Source: Gammaproteobacteria bacterium (GTDB lineage Bacteria; Pseudomonadota; Gammaproteobacteria; SZUA-152). Taken from it: a stretch of 50,522 bases of DNA. The translations under genes and the position numbers were made by a program. Within the stretch, counting starts at the first letter, position 1; the number at the start of each line of letters is the position of its first letter. The notes beneath the pieces are model-generated. The model did no database searches. It was not told where the DNA came from and saw only the letters and a list, made by a program, of their open reading frames with translations. Of the stretch, positions 1 through 8,610 are shown piece after piece. The stretch spans positions 1 to 50,522 of the forward strand of contig JAKEGK010000069.1 of assembly GCA_022627515.1 (NCBI GenBank), in the 5' to 3' direction.

Positions 1-633
1 AGCAATGTCAGTTGTCATCTTGAAAAGGGCGAGTTGGCATTCCTAACGGGACGGTCAGGCGCCGGCAAGAGCACGCTGCTGAAATTAATTACGCTGGTGG
101 AGCGCACCACACGCGGCGAAGTGGTGCTGGATGGCCAGAACCTGTCGCGGGTGCGGCGCCGGCAAATTCCATTTTTGCGCCGCAAAATCGGCATGGTGTT
201 TCAGGACCATAACCTGCTATATGATAAAACCGTGTTCGATAACGTGGCATTGCCATTGATCATTGCCGGGGAACATCACGCCGAAACCGGGCGCAGAGTG
301 CGCGCCGCATTGGATAAAGTCGGGCTGCTGGGCCGGGAAAAAGACTATCCTGTGTCACTATCATCCGGCGAACAACAACGCGTGGGCATTGCGCGCGCGG
401 TTGTGAACCGGCCGCCCGTGTTATTGGCCGATGAGCCAACCGGCAATCTGGACCCTGATCTGTCCAGGGAAATCATGGAGCTTTTTGAATCCTTTAATGG
501 TATCGGTACTACGGTGCTCATTGCGACCCACGATCTCGAGCTTATTAAACATATGCCGCACCGGCTGTTGACCCTGCATCAAGGGCGTTTGGTGGCGGAC
601 AGCAACACTCAGGATTTGATTCAAACCGCGTAA
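1..633 (+). CDS. ftsE: Cell division ATP-binding protein FtsE (5' end cut by window)
   Basis: ATPase of the FtsEX complex, which sits at the cytoplasmic face of the inner membrane at the divisome and controls periplasmic peptidoglycan hydrolases. The reading frame is open from base 1; about the first 17 residues of a typical FtsE are missing, so the TTG at 34 is an internal codon and not the start. Visible ABC motifs are the Walker A GRSGAGKS, a Q-loop FQDHNLL, the signature LSSGEQQRVGIARA, the Walker B VLLADEP and the H-loop ATHD. The family normally has about 220 residues, and this frame reaches that length with the missing start. It is followed 45 bases later by ftsX, the usual partner. 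Identification is secure. Confidence 0.96.
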   Translation, partial: SNVSCHLEKGELAFLTGRSGAGKSTLLKLITLVERTTRGEVVLDGQNLSRVRRRQIPFLRRKIGMVFQDHNLLYDKTVFDNVALPLIIAGEHHAETGRRVRAALDKVGLLGREKDYPVSLSSGEQQRVGIARAVVNRPPVLLADEPTGNLDPDLSREIMELFESFNGIGTTVLIATHDLELIKHMPHRLLTLHQGRLVADSNTQDLIQTA

Positions 634-678
634 TTATTTCGCGTTCTTATAAATTGTTCCGGCATCACGTTTCAATTC

Positions 679-1710
679 ATGCGCATCTATAAAAACCGTC
701 AACGCAAAAATTCCCGGGTGCGCCGGCAGGTTCCCGCCACGTCCTATGTTGACTATGAGGTGGAAGGACGCACGCGCGCCAAGTCCCGTTCCCGGCTCGG
801 CCGGTTGATCGCTCACCATGGCTGGGTGGCCAAGACATCTTTGCAGCAAATGCTTCAAACACCGTTATCCACAGCATTAACGGCGGCGGTTATTGCTATT
901 GCTCTATCGTTGCCTTCCGGGTTGTTTTTGTTGCTGAATGATCTGCAAAACATTGTTGTGGGCTGGCAGGGTACGGCGCAGATTTCCGTATTCTTAAAAA
1001 AATCGGTGCCAGGCGCACAGGCAAAAAGTGTCAGCCTCGTGTTGCGCGGTTGGGATGAAATTGCCGAGGTGCGCTATGTCAGCGCGGAGCAGGCGCTGGA
1101 GGAATTTCAGCAACATTCGGGATTTGGTGATGCGTTGAGTATCCTGAACGAGAATCCACTTCCCGCCGTACTGGTGATCACGCCGCGCCGCGAATATTTG
1201 TCTGCCGGAAAATTGCAGCCGTTAGCCAATAAGCTGCGCCAATTACCGGAAGTGGATCTGGTGCAACTGGATCATCAATGGATCGAGCGCCTCAATACAC
1301 TTATCGATCTGGGAAAACGCGGTGCGCTGATTTTGTCGGCTACGCTGGCGCTAGCTGTCCTGATCGTCATCGGTAATACCATTCGTCTGACAATTTACAA
1401 CCGGCGGCAGGAGATCCTGGTCACCAAACTCATCGGCGCCACCAACTCGTTTATCCGCCGGCCCTTTCTGTATACGGGGCTCTGGTACGGGATTGGTGGC
1501 GCAGTGCTTTCGATCACATTAATTTCATTGCTTTTCTGGTTGATCAGCGGGCCGGTGAGATCGCTGGCTGGGCTTTATAACAGCCCGTTCCACTTAACCG
1601 GCCTGACAGTTACGGGCGCCGCATTGGTATTTACCACGGCAGTGGCGCTGGGATTGCTGGGATCCTGGATTGCGGTAACCCGGCATATCCAGCTTATAGA
1701 GCCGAAATAA
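679..1710 (+). CDS. ftsX: Cell division protein FtsX
   Basis: Inner-membrane partner of FtsE that transmits ATPase state to periplasmic activators of cell-wall amidases. The 343-residue protein has a basic cytoplasmic N-terminus (about residues 1-60) and a first membrane segment near 67-87. A periplasmic domain lies at about 90-212, followed by three further membrane segments near 214-236, 266-290 and 308-335, the four-helix FtsX layout. The ATG at 679 is the first good start. A 45-base gap separates it from ftsE, where many relatives overlap. The order ftsE-ftsX-rpoH is conserved in gammaproteobacteria and supports the call. Confidence 0.94.
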   Translation: MRIYKNRQRKNSRVRRQVPATSYVDYEVEGRTRAKSRSRLGRLIAHHGWVAKTSLQQMLQTPLSTALTAAVIAIALSLPSGLFLLLNDLQNIVVGWQGTAQISVFLKKSVPGAQAKSVSLVLRGWDEIAEVRYVSAEQALEEFQQHSGFGDALSILNENPLPAVLVITPRREYLSAGKLQPLANKLRQLPEVDLVQLDHQWIERLNTLIDLGKRGALILSATLALAVLIVIGNTIRLTIYNRRQEILVTKLIGATNSFIRRPFLYTGLWYGIGGAVLSITLISLLFWLISGPVRSLAGLYNSPFHLTGLTVTGAALVFTTAVALGLLGSWIAVTRHIQLIEPK

Positions 1711-1785
1711 GGCGCACTGTCTGACCGGCTCATGTCTATCCTGTTGTATTATTAGAAATTTTCTCCATCTGAACTTTTAACGGTC

Positions 1786-1812
1786 TTAGCACTCATATCC
1801 GCTGAGTGCTAA
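1786..1812 (+). promoter_or_regulatory. CIRCE operator 1 (HrcA site) before rpoH
   Basis: A perfect CIRCE inverted repeat: TTAGCACTC at 1786-1794, nine bases, then GAGTGCTAA at 1804-1812. This is the established binding site of the heat-shock repressor HrcA. It lies 70 bases before the rpoH start. Confidence 0.93.
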
Positions 1813-1818
1813 AATTTC

Positions 1819-1845
1819 TTGGCGCTCATAAAATTCGAGTGCTAA
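1819..1845 (+). promoter_or_regulatory. CIRCE operator 2 (one degenerate arm) before rpoH
   Basis: A second CIRCE begins 33 bases after the first: TTGGCGCTC at 1819-1827, nine bases, then a perfect GAGTGCTAA at 1837-1845. The left arm differs from consensus at two positions. TTGGCG (1819-1824) and TAAACT (1843-1848) with an 18-base spacer could be a weak promoter inside the operator, which would suit direct repression. That promoter reading is tentative. Confidence 0.82.
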
Positions 1846-1881
1846 ACTCCATTCGACACAACTATTTTTTTACGGGGTAAT

Positions 1882-2748
1882 TTGAATATCATGATGCCGA
1901 AAATCCATGCGTTAGATTTGGTGAATCCCAGCGGAAGTCTGGAGGCCTATATCCAGGCGGCCAATCAAATACCAATGCTGGAAGCCGACGAAGAACGGCA
2001 GCTTGCCGAGCGTTTGCAACAGTACGGCGACCTGCAAGCCGCTCAACAACTGGTTATGTCCCATCTGCGTTTTGTGATTCATATCGCCCGGGGATATAGC
2101 GGTTATGGATTGCCCCAGGCTGATTTGATCCAGGAAGGCAACGTCGGTCTTATGAAAGCGGTAAAGCGCTTTGATCCATCCATGAATGTCCGGCTGGTGT
2201 CTTTCGCGGTGCATTGGATCCGCGCCGAGATTCATGAATTCATTTTGCGTAACTGGCGCATCGTTAAACTCGCCACCACCAAGGCGCAGCGCAAGCTATT
2301 CTTTAATTTGCGTAAAAGCAAAAAACACCTGGGCTGGTTTAGCCAGGCGGAAGTCGAGGCCGTTGCCAAAGATTTGAACGTGGCGCCTGAAATCGTGCTC
2401 GAGATGGAAAAACGCATGAGCGGGCAGGATACGCCGTTTGACGGTTATGCCGATGCCAACGATGACGACGGCTACAATCCAGCGCCAGCCGGCTATTTGC
2501 AGGATAACAGCTATGAACCTTCTCTCCTGCTGGAACGGGAAAACAGCGAAGAGTACAACAATGAAAAACTGGCCCAGGCCCTGGAAGCGCTGGATGAAAG
2601 AAGCCGCGATATCCTGCAACTGCGCTGGTTATCAGATTCGAAATCAACCTTGCACGATCTGGCCGCCAAATACAATGTGTCCGCTGAGCGTATCCGCCAG
2701 CTGGAACAGAACGCCATGAAGAAAATGAGAGCCAGTCTGGTTGCATAA
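1882..2748 (+). CDS. rpoH: RNA polymerase heat-shock sigma factor sigma-32
   Basis: Alternative sigma factor that directs RNA polymerase to heat-shock promoters. The 288-residue protein carries the sigma-70 core-binding region ([16 protein letters not shown] and QADLIQEGN), the sigma-32-specific RpoH box QRKLFFNLR at about 136-144, and a region 4 helix-turn-helix ending [13 protein letters not shown]. The start is uncertain. GGGG at 1874-1877 lies 4 bases before the TTG at 1882 and 13 before the ATG at 1891, and both give proteins of normal length. Two CIRCE operators lie just upstream, so expression is probably under HrcA as well as any sigma-32 post-transcriptional control. A strong terminator follows. 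Confidence 0.96.
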   Translation: MNIMMPKIHALDLVNPSGSLEAYIQAANQIPMLEADEERQLAERLQQYGDLQAAQQLVMSHLRFVIHIARGYSGYGLPQADLIQEGNVGLMKAVKRFDPSMNVRLVSFAVHWIRAEIHEFILRNWRIVKLATTKAQRKLFFNLRKSKKHLGWFSQAEVEAVAKDLNVAPEIVLEMEKRMSGQDTPFDGYADANDDDGYNPAPAGYLQDNSYEPSLLLERENSEEYNNEKLAQALEALDERSRDILQLRWLSDSKSTLHDLAAKYNVSAERIRQLEQNAMKKMRASLVA

Positions 2749-2769
2749 CAGACTTGCTAACGGGTTCAC

Positions 2770-2798
2770 AAAAAAAGCCGCGAAACGCGGCTTTTTTT
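2770..2798 (+). terminator. Intrinsic terminator after rpoH
   Basis: An A-run leads into a GCCGCG/CGCGGC stem with an AAA loop, followed by seven T. It lies 21 bases after the rpoH stop codon. Confidence 0.93.
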
Positions 2799-3081
2799 AT
2801 GCTCCTGATTTGATGAGCGTGTGATCAGCGCCAGGTGCCATCGTCAGGCAAAACGCGATATGAATCTTATATTTCGCGCCGAAACAATCAGCTAAAACAA
2901 CCAGTTGTCGCCCCGTGCTCCTGAACGCGTGGATATACCAGCATATTTGGTAAAAATTCCTAAAATTTATAATGGAACAAACGATAATATCCCCTATAAT
3001 GGCTGCATTCTCTATCCTTCCATAATAAAGAACGCAAAACCCAGATTTTTAATTTCTATTTCCAGAGTATAGGGAGTTGTT
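2799..3081. other. Intergenic region between rpoH terminator and lipoprotein gene
   Basis: AT-rich and without an intact gene. On the minus strand at about 2825-2866 a 13-codon run ending DDGTWR and a stop looks like the tail of a lost gene, but a stop codon lies directly before it. The right part holds the promoter of the next gene. Confidence 0.5.
2973..3000 (+). promoter_or_regulatory. Putative sigma-70 promoter of the lipoprotein gene
   Basis: A perfect -10 box TATAAT lies at 2995-3000. The best -35, TGGAAC at 2973-2978 with a 16-base spacer, is weak. The implied start near 3007 would leave a 5' leader of about 75 bases. Confidence 0.5.
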
Positions 3082-4017
3082 ATGAAACGTATCTTTTTTC
3101 GCAATGTAAATTTTTTATCGTTAGGAATGCTGGTGCTGCTAACGGCTTGCAGTAGTGGTGGTGGTGGAGGTGGTGCCACCGCTCCAACCTACAGTGGTGT
3201 GACTACTCCAGCTGCAGTGAGCGCAAGTAACGCCGAAGAGATAAGCACCACTGCTACGGAAGCAACTGAACAAGCGATTGTTTCGAATAATGCAAGCAAT
3301 AGCAATCCGTTGGGTGTTTCGATTACCGGTTCGACAGATTCTGAAATTCCAAAAAAAGTAGCTGAAATCGTCAAAAAACTGGCCGCCCAAATCCAATTTC
3401 AAAATATTCCAGCGGCAATTACGATTTCGTATACAGAATTCGGCCCCGACTTTTGTGGCGGTTCTGTTACTGTTCCAGACAGTGCTCAAGAGTCAACTAC
3501 AATGAATTTTACAATGACAGTTAATAACCTTTGCTACGATGCGCCGAGTGATGGGTTAAGTCAGGCGGTGATGAATGGTCAGGTCCAATACACGGGAACC
3601 GAAACAACCTTTACAGTCCGGTATATCAACTTCACAGTAACAATGGATGGTCAGACTCATACATTGAATTTAACCATGACTTGCGACGATATAAGCTGCA
3701 CATACTTATCTGATTACGTGGGCGATGATGGCAGCATATATCGAGTCGAGAATTTTAATGTGTCTGGCGATGACGTTAGTGGTTACACTGTAAGTGCGAC
3801 CTTTTATCATCCCACATATGGTTCTGTAGACATTACGACGACCAGTCCAATACTCTTTAATTGTTCTCCCAATCCACAGCCTGGTTCAGGCTCACTTTCC
3901 TTTACAGGCTCTGGCGGAACGTCAGGCAGTATAACTTTTGACAGCTGCGCCGGTTATACGTATTGTTACGATGATGGTGTTGTTGAAGCGCCTGTCTGTG
4001 CCAGTGGTACGTGGTAA
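3082..4017 (+). CDS. Hypothetical secreted lipoprotein
   Basis: I do not recognise a family. The 311-residue protein opens with a signal peptide and lipobox LLTAC, so Cys23 should be lipidated, followed by a Ser/Gly linker (SSGGGGGG). The rest is rich in Thr, Ser and Asn with several cysteines (for example CYD, MTCDDISC, NCSPNP, DSCAGYTYC), which suggests disulfide-bonded beta structure outside the cytoplasm. AGGGAG at 3069-3074 sets the ATG start. Codon use is more AT-rich than in rpoH or the bio genes. It is a single-gene unit with its own -10 box before it and a terminator after it. Confidence 0.75.
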   Translation: MKRIFFRNVNFLSLGMLVLLTACSSGGGGGGATAPTYSGVTTPAAVSASNAEEISTTATEATEQAIVSNNASNSNPLGVSITGSTDSEIPKKVAEIVKKLAAQIQFQNIPAAITISYTEFGPDFCGGSVTVPDSAQESTTMNFTMTVNNLCYDAPSDGLSQAVMNGQVQYTGTETTFTVRYINFTVTMDGQTHTLNLTMTCDDISCTYLSDYVGDDGSIYRVENFNVSGDDVSGYTVSATFYHPTYGSVDITTTSPILFNCSPNPQPGSGSLSFTGSGGTSGSITFDSCAGYTYCYDDGVVEAPVCASGTW

Positions 4018-4037
4018 TCTGAGTTTAAATAGGTAAG

Positions 4038-4072
4038 AAAAAAGCGCGGACCTCAGGGTTCGCGCTTTTTTT
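4038..4072 (+). terminator. Intrinsic terminator after lipoprotein gene
   Basis: A 12-base-pair stem (left arm 4041-4052, right arm 4057-4068, one G-T pair) with loop TCAG, preceded by A and followed by a T-run to 4072. Confidence 0.9.
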
Positions 4073-4099
4073 CAAGTTGTATCTTACGTCATTGCAAAC

Positions 4100-4987
4100 A
4101 TGGAAATTAACTACAATAAACGGATCTTTTTTAAAGTTGAATGGTTAATGGTTGATGGAAGCACATGTGCATTGCGAAAGTTACCGTTCTGCCTGGTGTT
4201 ATTCAGCCTTTTATTTTGTTCCAATGTATATGCGGACTCAAATTCCTTCACGATTTCACCCGGCATAAGGTTCTTTGATTATGCGGAATACGATGACGAT
4301 GGATCGTTTTTGGATGGTGAAAAAGATCCGGTATTGGGTATCGGAGGAAATTTTGAACACCGCACTCCAAATGAAGTAGTGATTGCTGTTTTTGGAGAAA
4401 TTTTTGCGGGTACTGTTGACTATGATGGCCAACTGCAAACCGGTTTTCCGTTAACCACTAACACTGATGAAGTATTCTTGTCATTGGGGATCGGTATCGA
4501 GACGCCGTTTTTTTTATTAAATAACCGGACTGTGTTTTTTACCAATGTTATTTATCAGTTGTGGGAACGTGACATTTTACCTACGTTAATTTCCGCTCGT
4601 CTGTATGAAGTTTATCAATGGTGGGAGATATCTGCGGGCATTGAATATTTCTTTTTAAGAGAAAGCGCCAGAACCCTCGCGATATTTGGCCGTGTTTTTT
4701 ATATTAGCAACCCCACAATGCAGGTTGATCTAACGTCTGATGGCTATGGCAAACCAATACTGGATTTGGGAGAAAAAACCGGGGGAGAATTGGGGTTCGA
4801 ATGGCTGACATCCTATACACAGAATCACTGGATAGGCTTGCTGGGAGCGTACAAGTTTTGGAGTTTTGGCAGAAGCAATGACATGACGGTTGTGAGTGAT
4901 GATAACCTGACCGTTATTTCTATTCATGAACCAAGAAGTGAAACAAATAATTTTACCCTTCAAGTTGTGTTTAAAATGAATTTATAA
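4100..4987 (+). CDS. Hypothetical outer-membrane beta-barrel-like protein
   Basis: No family recognised. A hydrophobic segment (LPFCLVLFSLLFC) ending NVYA before DSNSF looks like a signal peptide. The remainder alternates aromatic and polar residues in strand-like stretches and ends in a run (FTLQVVFKMNL) typical of barrel proteins, which suggests an outer-membrane location. The start is uncertain: the ATG at 4100 gives 295 residues with a long n-region, while the ATG at 4148 gives a more normal signal peptide. Neither has a clear ribosome site. Like its neighbour it is AT-rich. It converges on bioD. Confidence 0.7.
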   Translation: MEINYNKRIFFKVEWLMVDGSTCALRKLPFCLVLFSLLFCSNVYADSNSFTISPGIRFFDYAEYDDDGSFLDGEKDPVLGIGGNFEHRTPNEVVIAVFGEIFAGTVDYDGQLQTGFPLTTNTDEVFLSLGIGIETPFFLLNNRTVFFTNVIYQLWERDILPTLISARLYEVYQWWEISAGIEYFFLRESARTLAIFGRVFYISNPTMQVDLTSDGYGKPILDLGEKTGGELGFEWLTSYTQNHWIGLLGAYKFWSFGRSNDMTVVSDDNLTVISIHEPRSETNNFTLQVVFKMNL

Positions 4988-5028
4988 TTTCCTTATCTAA
5001 TTGTTTCCTTTGTTCGGAAATACCGCAG

Positions 5029-5718
5029 CTATTCTGTTTTCATTAACAGAGAAATATCCAAATCCATTGCAGCCTGGCGGGAAGTGACACTTGAATTGTG
5101 AGGAATGATTCCCAGCAACGGCGATGGAATCAGCTGTTTCAGACACTCGATATTATTCTTACTCTTTTCCATTGTCGGCGAAATGTGATTCGCCACCCAC
5201 CCCGTTAAAACCATACCTTTAGATCTAATACTCTCCACGCTGAGTAATGCATGATTCAAACATCCCAGCCGCATGCCTACCACCAGTATTACGGGTAAAT
5301 TTAAACTTGCCGCGGCGTCAGCCATGGTTTGATGGTCATTTACAGGCACCAGCCATCCCCCCGCCCCTTCTACAATAACGATATCGGCATTCGAAGCGAT
5401 TTGCCGGTAGCAATGCTTGATATGCTGGATATCAATATTTATTCCGGCTAATTGCGCCGCTATGTGGGGAGCGACTGCCGGTTTAAACGCATAGGGATTG
5501 ATTAATTCATAGGGCAGTGCGACTGATGCAGCACGCATAAGAAGCTCCGCATCGTCGTTACGCAGGCCATCTTTAGTTTCACGGCCGCCCGCGGATACCG
5601 GCTTCATGCCAGTGACTTGTTTGCCCTGCGCTTTAAACGCGCTCATTAATGCCAGCGCAACGTGGGTTTTGCCGACGCTGGTGTCGGTGCCTGTAATGAA
5701 ATAGCCCTTCGCTGTCAA
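5029..5718 (-). CDS. bioD: Dethiobiotin synthetase BioD
   Basis: ATP-dependent carboxylation and ring closure of 7,8-diaminopelargonate to dethiobiotin, the next-to-last step of biotin synthesis. The P-loop GTDTSVGKT lies at residues 10-18, KPVSAG follows near 40, and the acidic motif VEGAGGWLVP near 115 is typical of BioD. Its 229 residues are normal for the family. It is the last gene of the leftward bio operon, starting 2 bases after the bioC stop, which suggests translational coupling. bioA, which makes the substrate, is not in this window. Confidence 0.96.
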   Translation of the reverse strand: MTAKGYFITGTDTSVGKTHVALALMSAFKAQGKQVTGMKPVSAGGRETKDGLRNDDAELLMRAASVALPYELINPYAFKPAVAPHIAAQLAGINIDIQHIKHCYRQIASNADIVIVEGAGGWLVPVNDHQTMADAAASLNLPVILVVGMRLGCLNHALLSVESIRSKGMVLTGWVANHISPTMEKSKNNIECLKQLIPSPLLGIIPHNSSVTSRQAAMDLDISLLMKTE

Positions 5719-5720
5719 AG

Positions 5721-6626
5721 TTATTTTCCTGTCCGGCCAGGCCTTCTTTGAAAATCGACCTGCACCGTGTCGATCGCTTTTGTTTCCAGTGGTTTAGTTT
5801 CCGGGCGCCAGGCATGTCCATAGACAATTTCATAAGTTGCCGGCAGCCTGCCATCGTTGCGGAAGCGCTCGTATGCCTGCAGCATTTGCCGCAAATGGGT
5901 CTTTCCTGTGAGGTTGTGCGGACGGTCCGTCTGCGCATTGTGGGCGCCGAGCATTTTCAGTTCGCGCATTAATTGCAAGCCGTCCTTAAAGGTCAATGTG
6001 AAGTATTCCATATCCATTACCGGATCGGCCAGCCGCGCGCGCAACAACGCATCGCCCACATCATGCATATCGATAAATGGATGCACATGATGTCCATTAT
6101 CAATAGTGCGCCAACTGTGCCGCAATTCCTTTAGCGTGTCCGGACCCAGGGAGCTGAACATGAGCAGGCCGCCGGGTTTTAAAACCCGGCGGAATTCGCT
6201 GAATGCCGCTGTTAAATCATTACACCATTGCAAGGTCAGGTTGGAAAAAATAAGATCCACGCTTTGATCGGCAATGGGCAGGCGTTCGGCGTCGCCACAG
6301 ATAAACACCGGACGCCGTCCGAATAACATCTGGCGCCAGGTCAATTTGGACCGGGCTTTGCCCAGCATTTGCTCCGCAAAGTCCATTCCAATGACGTGCG
6401 CCTGCTTGAAGAATTGTCTCAGTTGAATAGTTAAATAACCGGTGCCGCAGCCAACGTCGATGATGAATTTTGGGTTTAAGCGAATGATATGCATTCTTTC
6501 CAGCAAGCGCAGACCCACCTCGCGCTGTAACGCGGCGGCTCCATCGTAGGTGCTGGCGGCTTTGTTAAACGATTGCCGCGCGGCTTGTTTATCGATGGGT
6601 GCGTTGTGTGTGTTGCGATGATTCAT
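5721..6626 (-). CDS. bioC: Malonyl-ACP O-methyltransferase BioC
   Basis: SAM-dependent enzyme that methylates the free carboxyl of malonyl-ACP so that fatty-acid synthesis can build the pimeloyl chain. The class I methyltransferase motif IIDVGCGTGYL lies at about 55-65, GDAERLP near 112, and FSNLTLQW and LKPGGLLMFSSLG follow in the usual order. The N-terminal sequence RQSFNKAASTYD is typical of BioC. The start overlaps the end of bioH by 38 bases, and no alternative ATG or GTG start was seen that would avoid the overlap. At 301 residues it is somewhat longer than E. coli BioC, with a C-terminal extension. Confidence 0.95.
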   Translation of the reverse strand: MNHRNTHNAPIDKQAARQSFNKAASTYDGAAALQREVGLRLLERMHIIRLNPKFIIDVGCGTGYLTIQLRQFFKQAHVIGMDFAEQMLGKARSKLTWRQMLFGRRPVFICGDAERLPIADQSVDLIFSNLTLQWCNDLTAAFSEFRRVLKPGGLLMFSSLGPDTLKELRHSWRTIDNGHHVHPFIDMHDVGDALLRARLADPVMDMEYFTLTFKDGLQLMRELKMLGAHNAQTDRPHNLTGKTHLRQMLQAYERFRNDGRLPATYEIVYGHAWRPETKPLETKAIDTVQVDFQRRPGRTGK

Positions 6627-7386
6627 TGATAAATGCGGTGGTTATGTCCATAAACACACTCATATGTGACAGAAAAGGCGCGTGACCGGCGCCCTTTATA
6701 ACTGCCAGCCGCGCGTTGGGCAGCAATCTGGCGGTATCAGTTCCGGAACCTGCGGGGACAAGCGTGTCTTTTTCGCCCAGTAGTATTAATACCGGGCAGT
6801 GAATGTTTGACAGCTGTGGCCGCAAATTGCAATTGGTTAACAGGTTGAGTCCTTCCTGCAAGGCGGTCAGTTGCGGTTCACCATTGATAAATACTTTTTC
6901 ACGCAATCCTTTGATGGTAAGCCTGGCCTGTTCGCTGCCCAGCGCCTGGATGGCCAGGAAGCGTTGAATTGTCGCGCGGTAATCATCAGCCAGGCCTTGC
7001 GCGAATCCCTGAATCACCTGTTTTTCGACGGCGTGGGGCCAGTCACTGGAGCGCACAAACTGCGGCGATCCCGCTACCAAAACCAGTTTTGCGATTAACT
7101 CCGGGTAACGTTGCGCCAGGTTTAACGCGATCAAACCGCCCAGCGACCAGCCAATTACAATAGCGTTGCCGCTAATAATCTGTACCAGCTCTTCGGTAAC
7201 TGCATCAAGATCGTAACAGCCACCCGCCGGCAAATCACTTTTGCCGTGGCCGGGTAGATCGACAGCAATGACCTGACCGTATTGCGTAAGCGCGGGTATT
7301 ACAGAATCCCACACGCGGCCGCTCAACGCCCAGCCATGCAGCAGGTAAATCGGAGCACCGGCGCCAAAAGTCTGGTAATGCAGCAT
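6589..7386 (-). CDS. bioH: Pimeloyl-ACP methyl ester carboxylesterase BioH
   Basis: Alpha/beta hydrolase that removes the methyl group from pimeloyl-ACP methyl ester, ending chain elongation for biotin. The nucleophile Ser81 lies in GWSLGG, the acid is in GEKDTLVP, and the His is in GAGHAPFLSH; the oxyanion region LLHGWALSG is near residue 16. The ATG shares one base with the bioF stop (TAATG), and the 3' end overlaps bioC by 38 bases, so bioF-bioH-bioC translation is tightly linked. In E. coli bioH is unlinked; here it sits within the operon next to its functional partner bioC. Confidence 0.95.
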   Translation of the reverse strand: MLHYQTFGAGAPIYLLHGWALSGRVWDSVIPALTQYGQVIAVDLPGHGKSDLPAGGCYDLDAVTEELVQIISGNAIVIGWSLGGLIALNLAQRYPELIAKLVLVAGSPQFVRSSDWPHAVEKQVIQGFAQGLADDYRATIQRFLAIQALGSEQARLTIKGLREKVFINGEPQLTALQEGLNLLTNCNLRPQLSNIHCPVLILLGEKDTLVPAGSGTDTARLLPNARLAVIKGAGHAPFLSHMSVFMDITTAFINESSQHTQRTHR

Positions 7387-8549
7387 TAGAGCAACTTCTC
7401 GAGTTGAGAGAGTAACCGCTCGACATCCTGCACTTCATGCGATGCGCTGAAGGTGATACGCAACCGGGCGCTATTCACCGGCACGGTGGGTGGCCGGATC
7501 GCGGAAATAAGAAAACCGTGATCAAACAGCTGCTGGCTGACGTGTAAGGTTTTAGCGTTATCGCCAATGATCAGGGGCTGGATCGGTGTCGCCGAATCCG
7601 TGAGCGGCAGACCCAGCTCACCCGCGCCGCGGCGAAATAGACTGACCAGACTGCCGAGTTTCTCGCGGCGCCATTGCTCCTGTTGCGCCAGATGCAAACT
7701 GACACGGGTGGCTTCAGCGATCGCCGGTGGCAGCGCGGTGGTATAAATGTACGTGCGCGCTTCCTGGATCAGAAATTCAATCAGGTTTTCCTCACCGCTG
7801 ATAAACGCGCCAAAACTTCCGAATGCTTTGCCCAGCGTACCCATCAATACCGGGACGTCCTTCGCGGACAAGCCATGATAATCCACCGTTCCCCTGCCCT
7901 CTTCGCCGATTACCCCGAGGCCATGCGCATCATCGACCATCAGCCAGGCATTGTGATCCCTGGCGAAGCTGGCGAGCGCCGGGAGTGGCGCGATGCCGCC
8001 ATCCATGCTGAAAACGCCATCGGTGACAATCAGTTTCTTGGTAGCGTTGCACTTGTTAAGTAATTCGATCAGGGATTGCGTGTCGCCATGCCGGTAGCGG
8101 TAAAAACGGGCGCCGCTATACAGGCCGGCGTCAATTAACGAGGCGTGATTCAAGCGGTCTTCAAATACCGCATCACCCTCGCCCAATAACGCCGCGATGG
8201 CGCCGAGGTTTGCCATATAGCCGGTGGAGAATAACAACGCCCGCGGCCGTCCGGTGAATTCCGCGAGTTCCTCTTCCAGCGCGTGATGCGCCGCACTGTG
8301 GCCGCATATCAAATGCGCGGCGCCGCTGCCCACACCGTATTGTTGCGCGCCTTTTTGCAATGCCTTGATCACTTCCGGATGATTAGCCAATCCCAGGTAA
8401 TCATTGCTGCAAAATGACAGGTACTCCTTATTGCCAATCGTAAGGCGCGTGTTTTGCGGACCGGCAATAACACGCCGGGAGCGGTACAAGTGTTGCTCCC
8501 AGCGCAGCCGCAGGCTTTGCGCAATGGCGGTTTCAAATGGCGTTGGCAC
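7386..8549 (-). CDS. bioF: 8-amino-7-oxononanoate synthase BioF
   Basis: PLP-dependent decarboxylative condensation of pimeloyl-ACP with L-alanine, the first step of biotin ring assembly. The 387-residue protein shows the alpha-oxoamine synthase features SNDYLGLANHP, LICGHSAAHHALEEELA, DDAHGLGVIGEEGRG, and the PLP-lysine motif GTLGKAFGSFGAF near residue 240. The start is the ATG at 8549. A 61-base gap separates it from bioB, and it overlaps bioH by one base. Confidence 0.96.
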   Translation of the reverse strand: MPTPFETAIAQSLRLRWEQHLYRSRRVIAGPQNTRLTIGNKEYLSFCSNDYLGLANHPEVIKALQKGAQQYGVGSGAAHLICGHSAAHHALEEELAEFTGRPRALLFSTGYMANLGAIAALLGEGDAVFEDRLNHASLIDAGLYSGARFYRYRHGDTQSLIELLNKCNATKKLIVTDGVFSMDGGIAPLPALASFARDHNAWLMVDDAHGLGVIGEEGRGTVDYHGLSAKDVPVLMGTLGKAFGSFGAFISGEENLIEFLIQEARTYIYTTALPPAIAEATRVSLHLAQQEQWRREKLGSLVSLFRRGAGELGLPLTDSATPIQPLIIGDNAKTLHVSQQLFDHGFLISAIRPPTVPVNSARLRITFSASHEVQDVERLLSQLEKLL

Positions 8550-8610
8550 TATATCACACGTTACATCGTCACACGCTTCAGCAAGCGCGCCGGTCGATTG
8601 CGCTTATCAA

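Noticed and set aside
2825-2866. Minus-strand run ending DDGTWR and a stop, resembling a protein C-terminus
   Set aside because: Only 13 codons are open; an in-frame stop lies directly before it, so at most it is a remnant.
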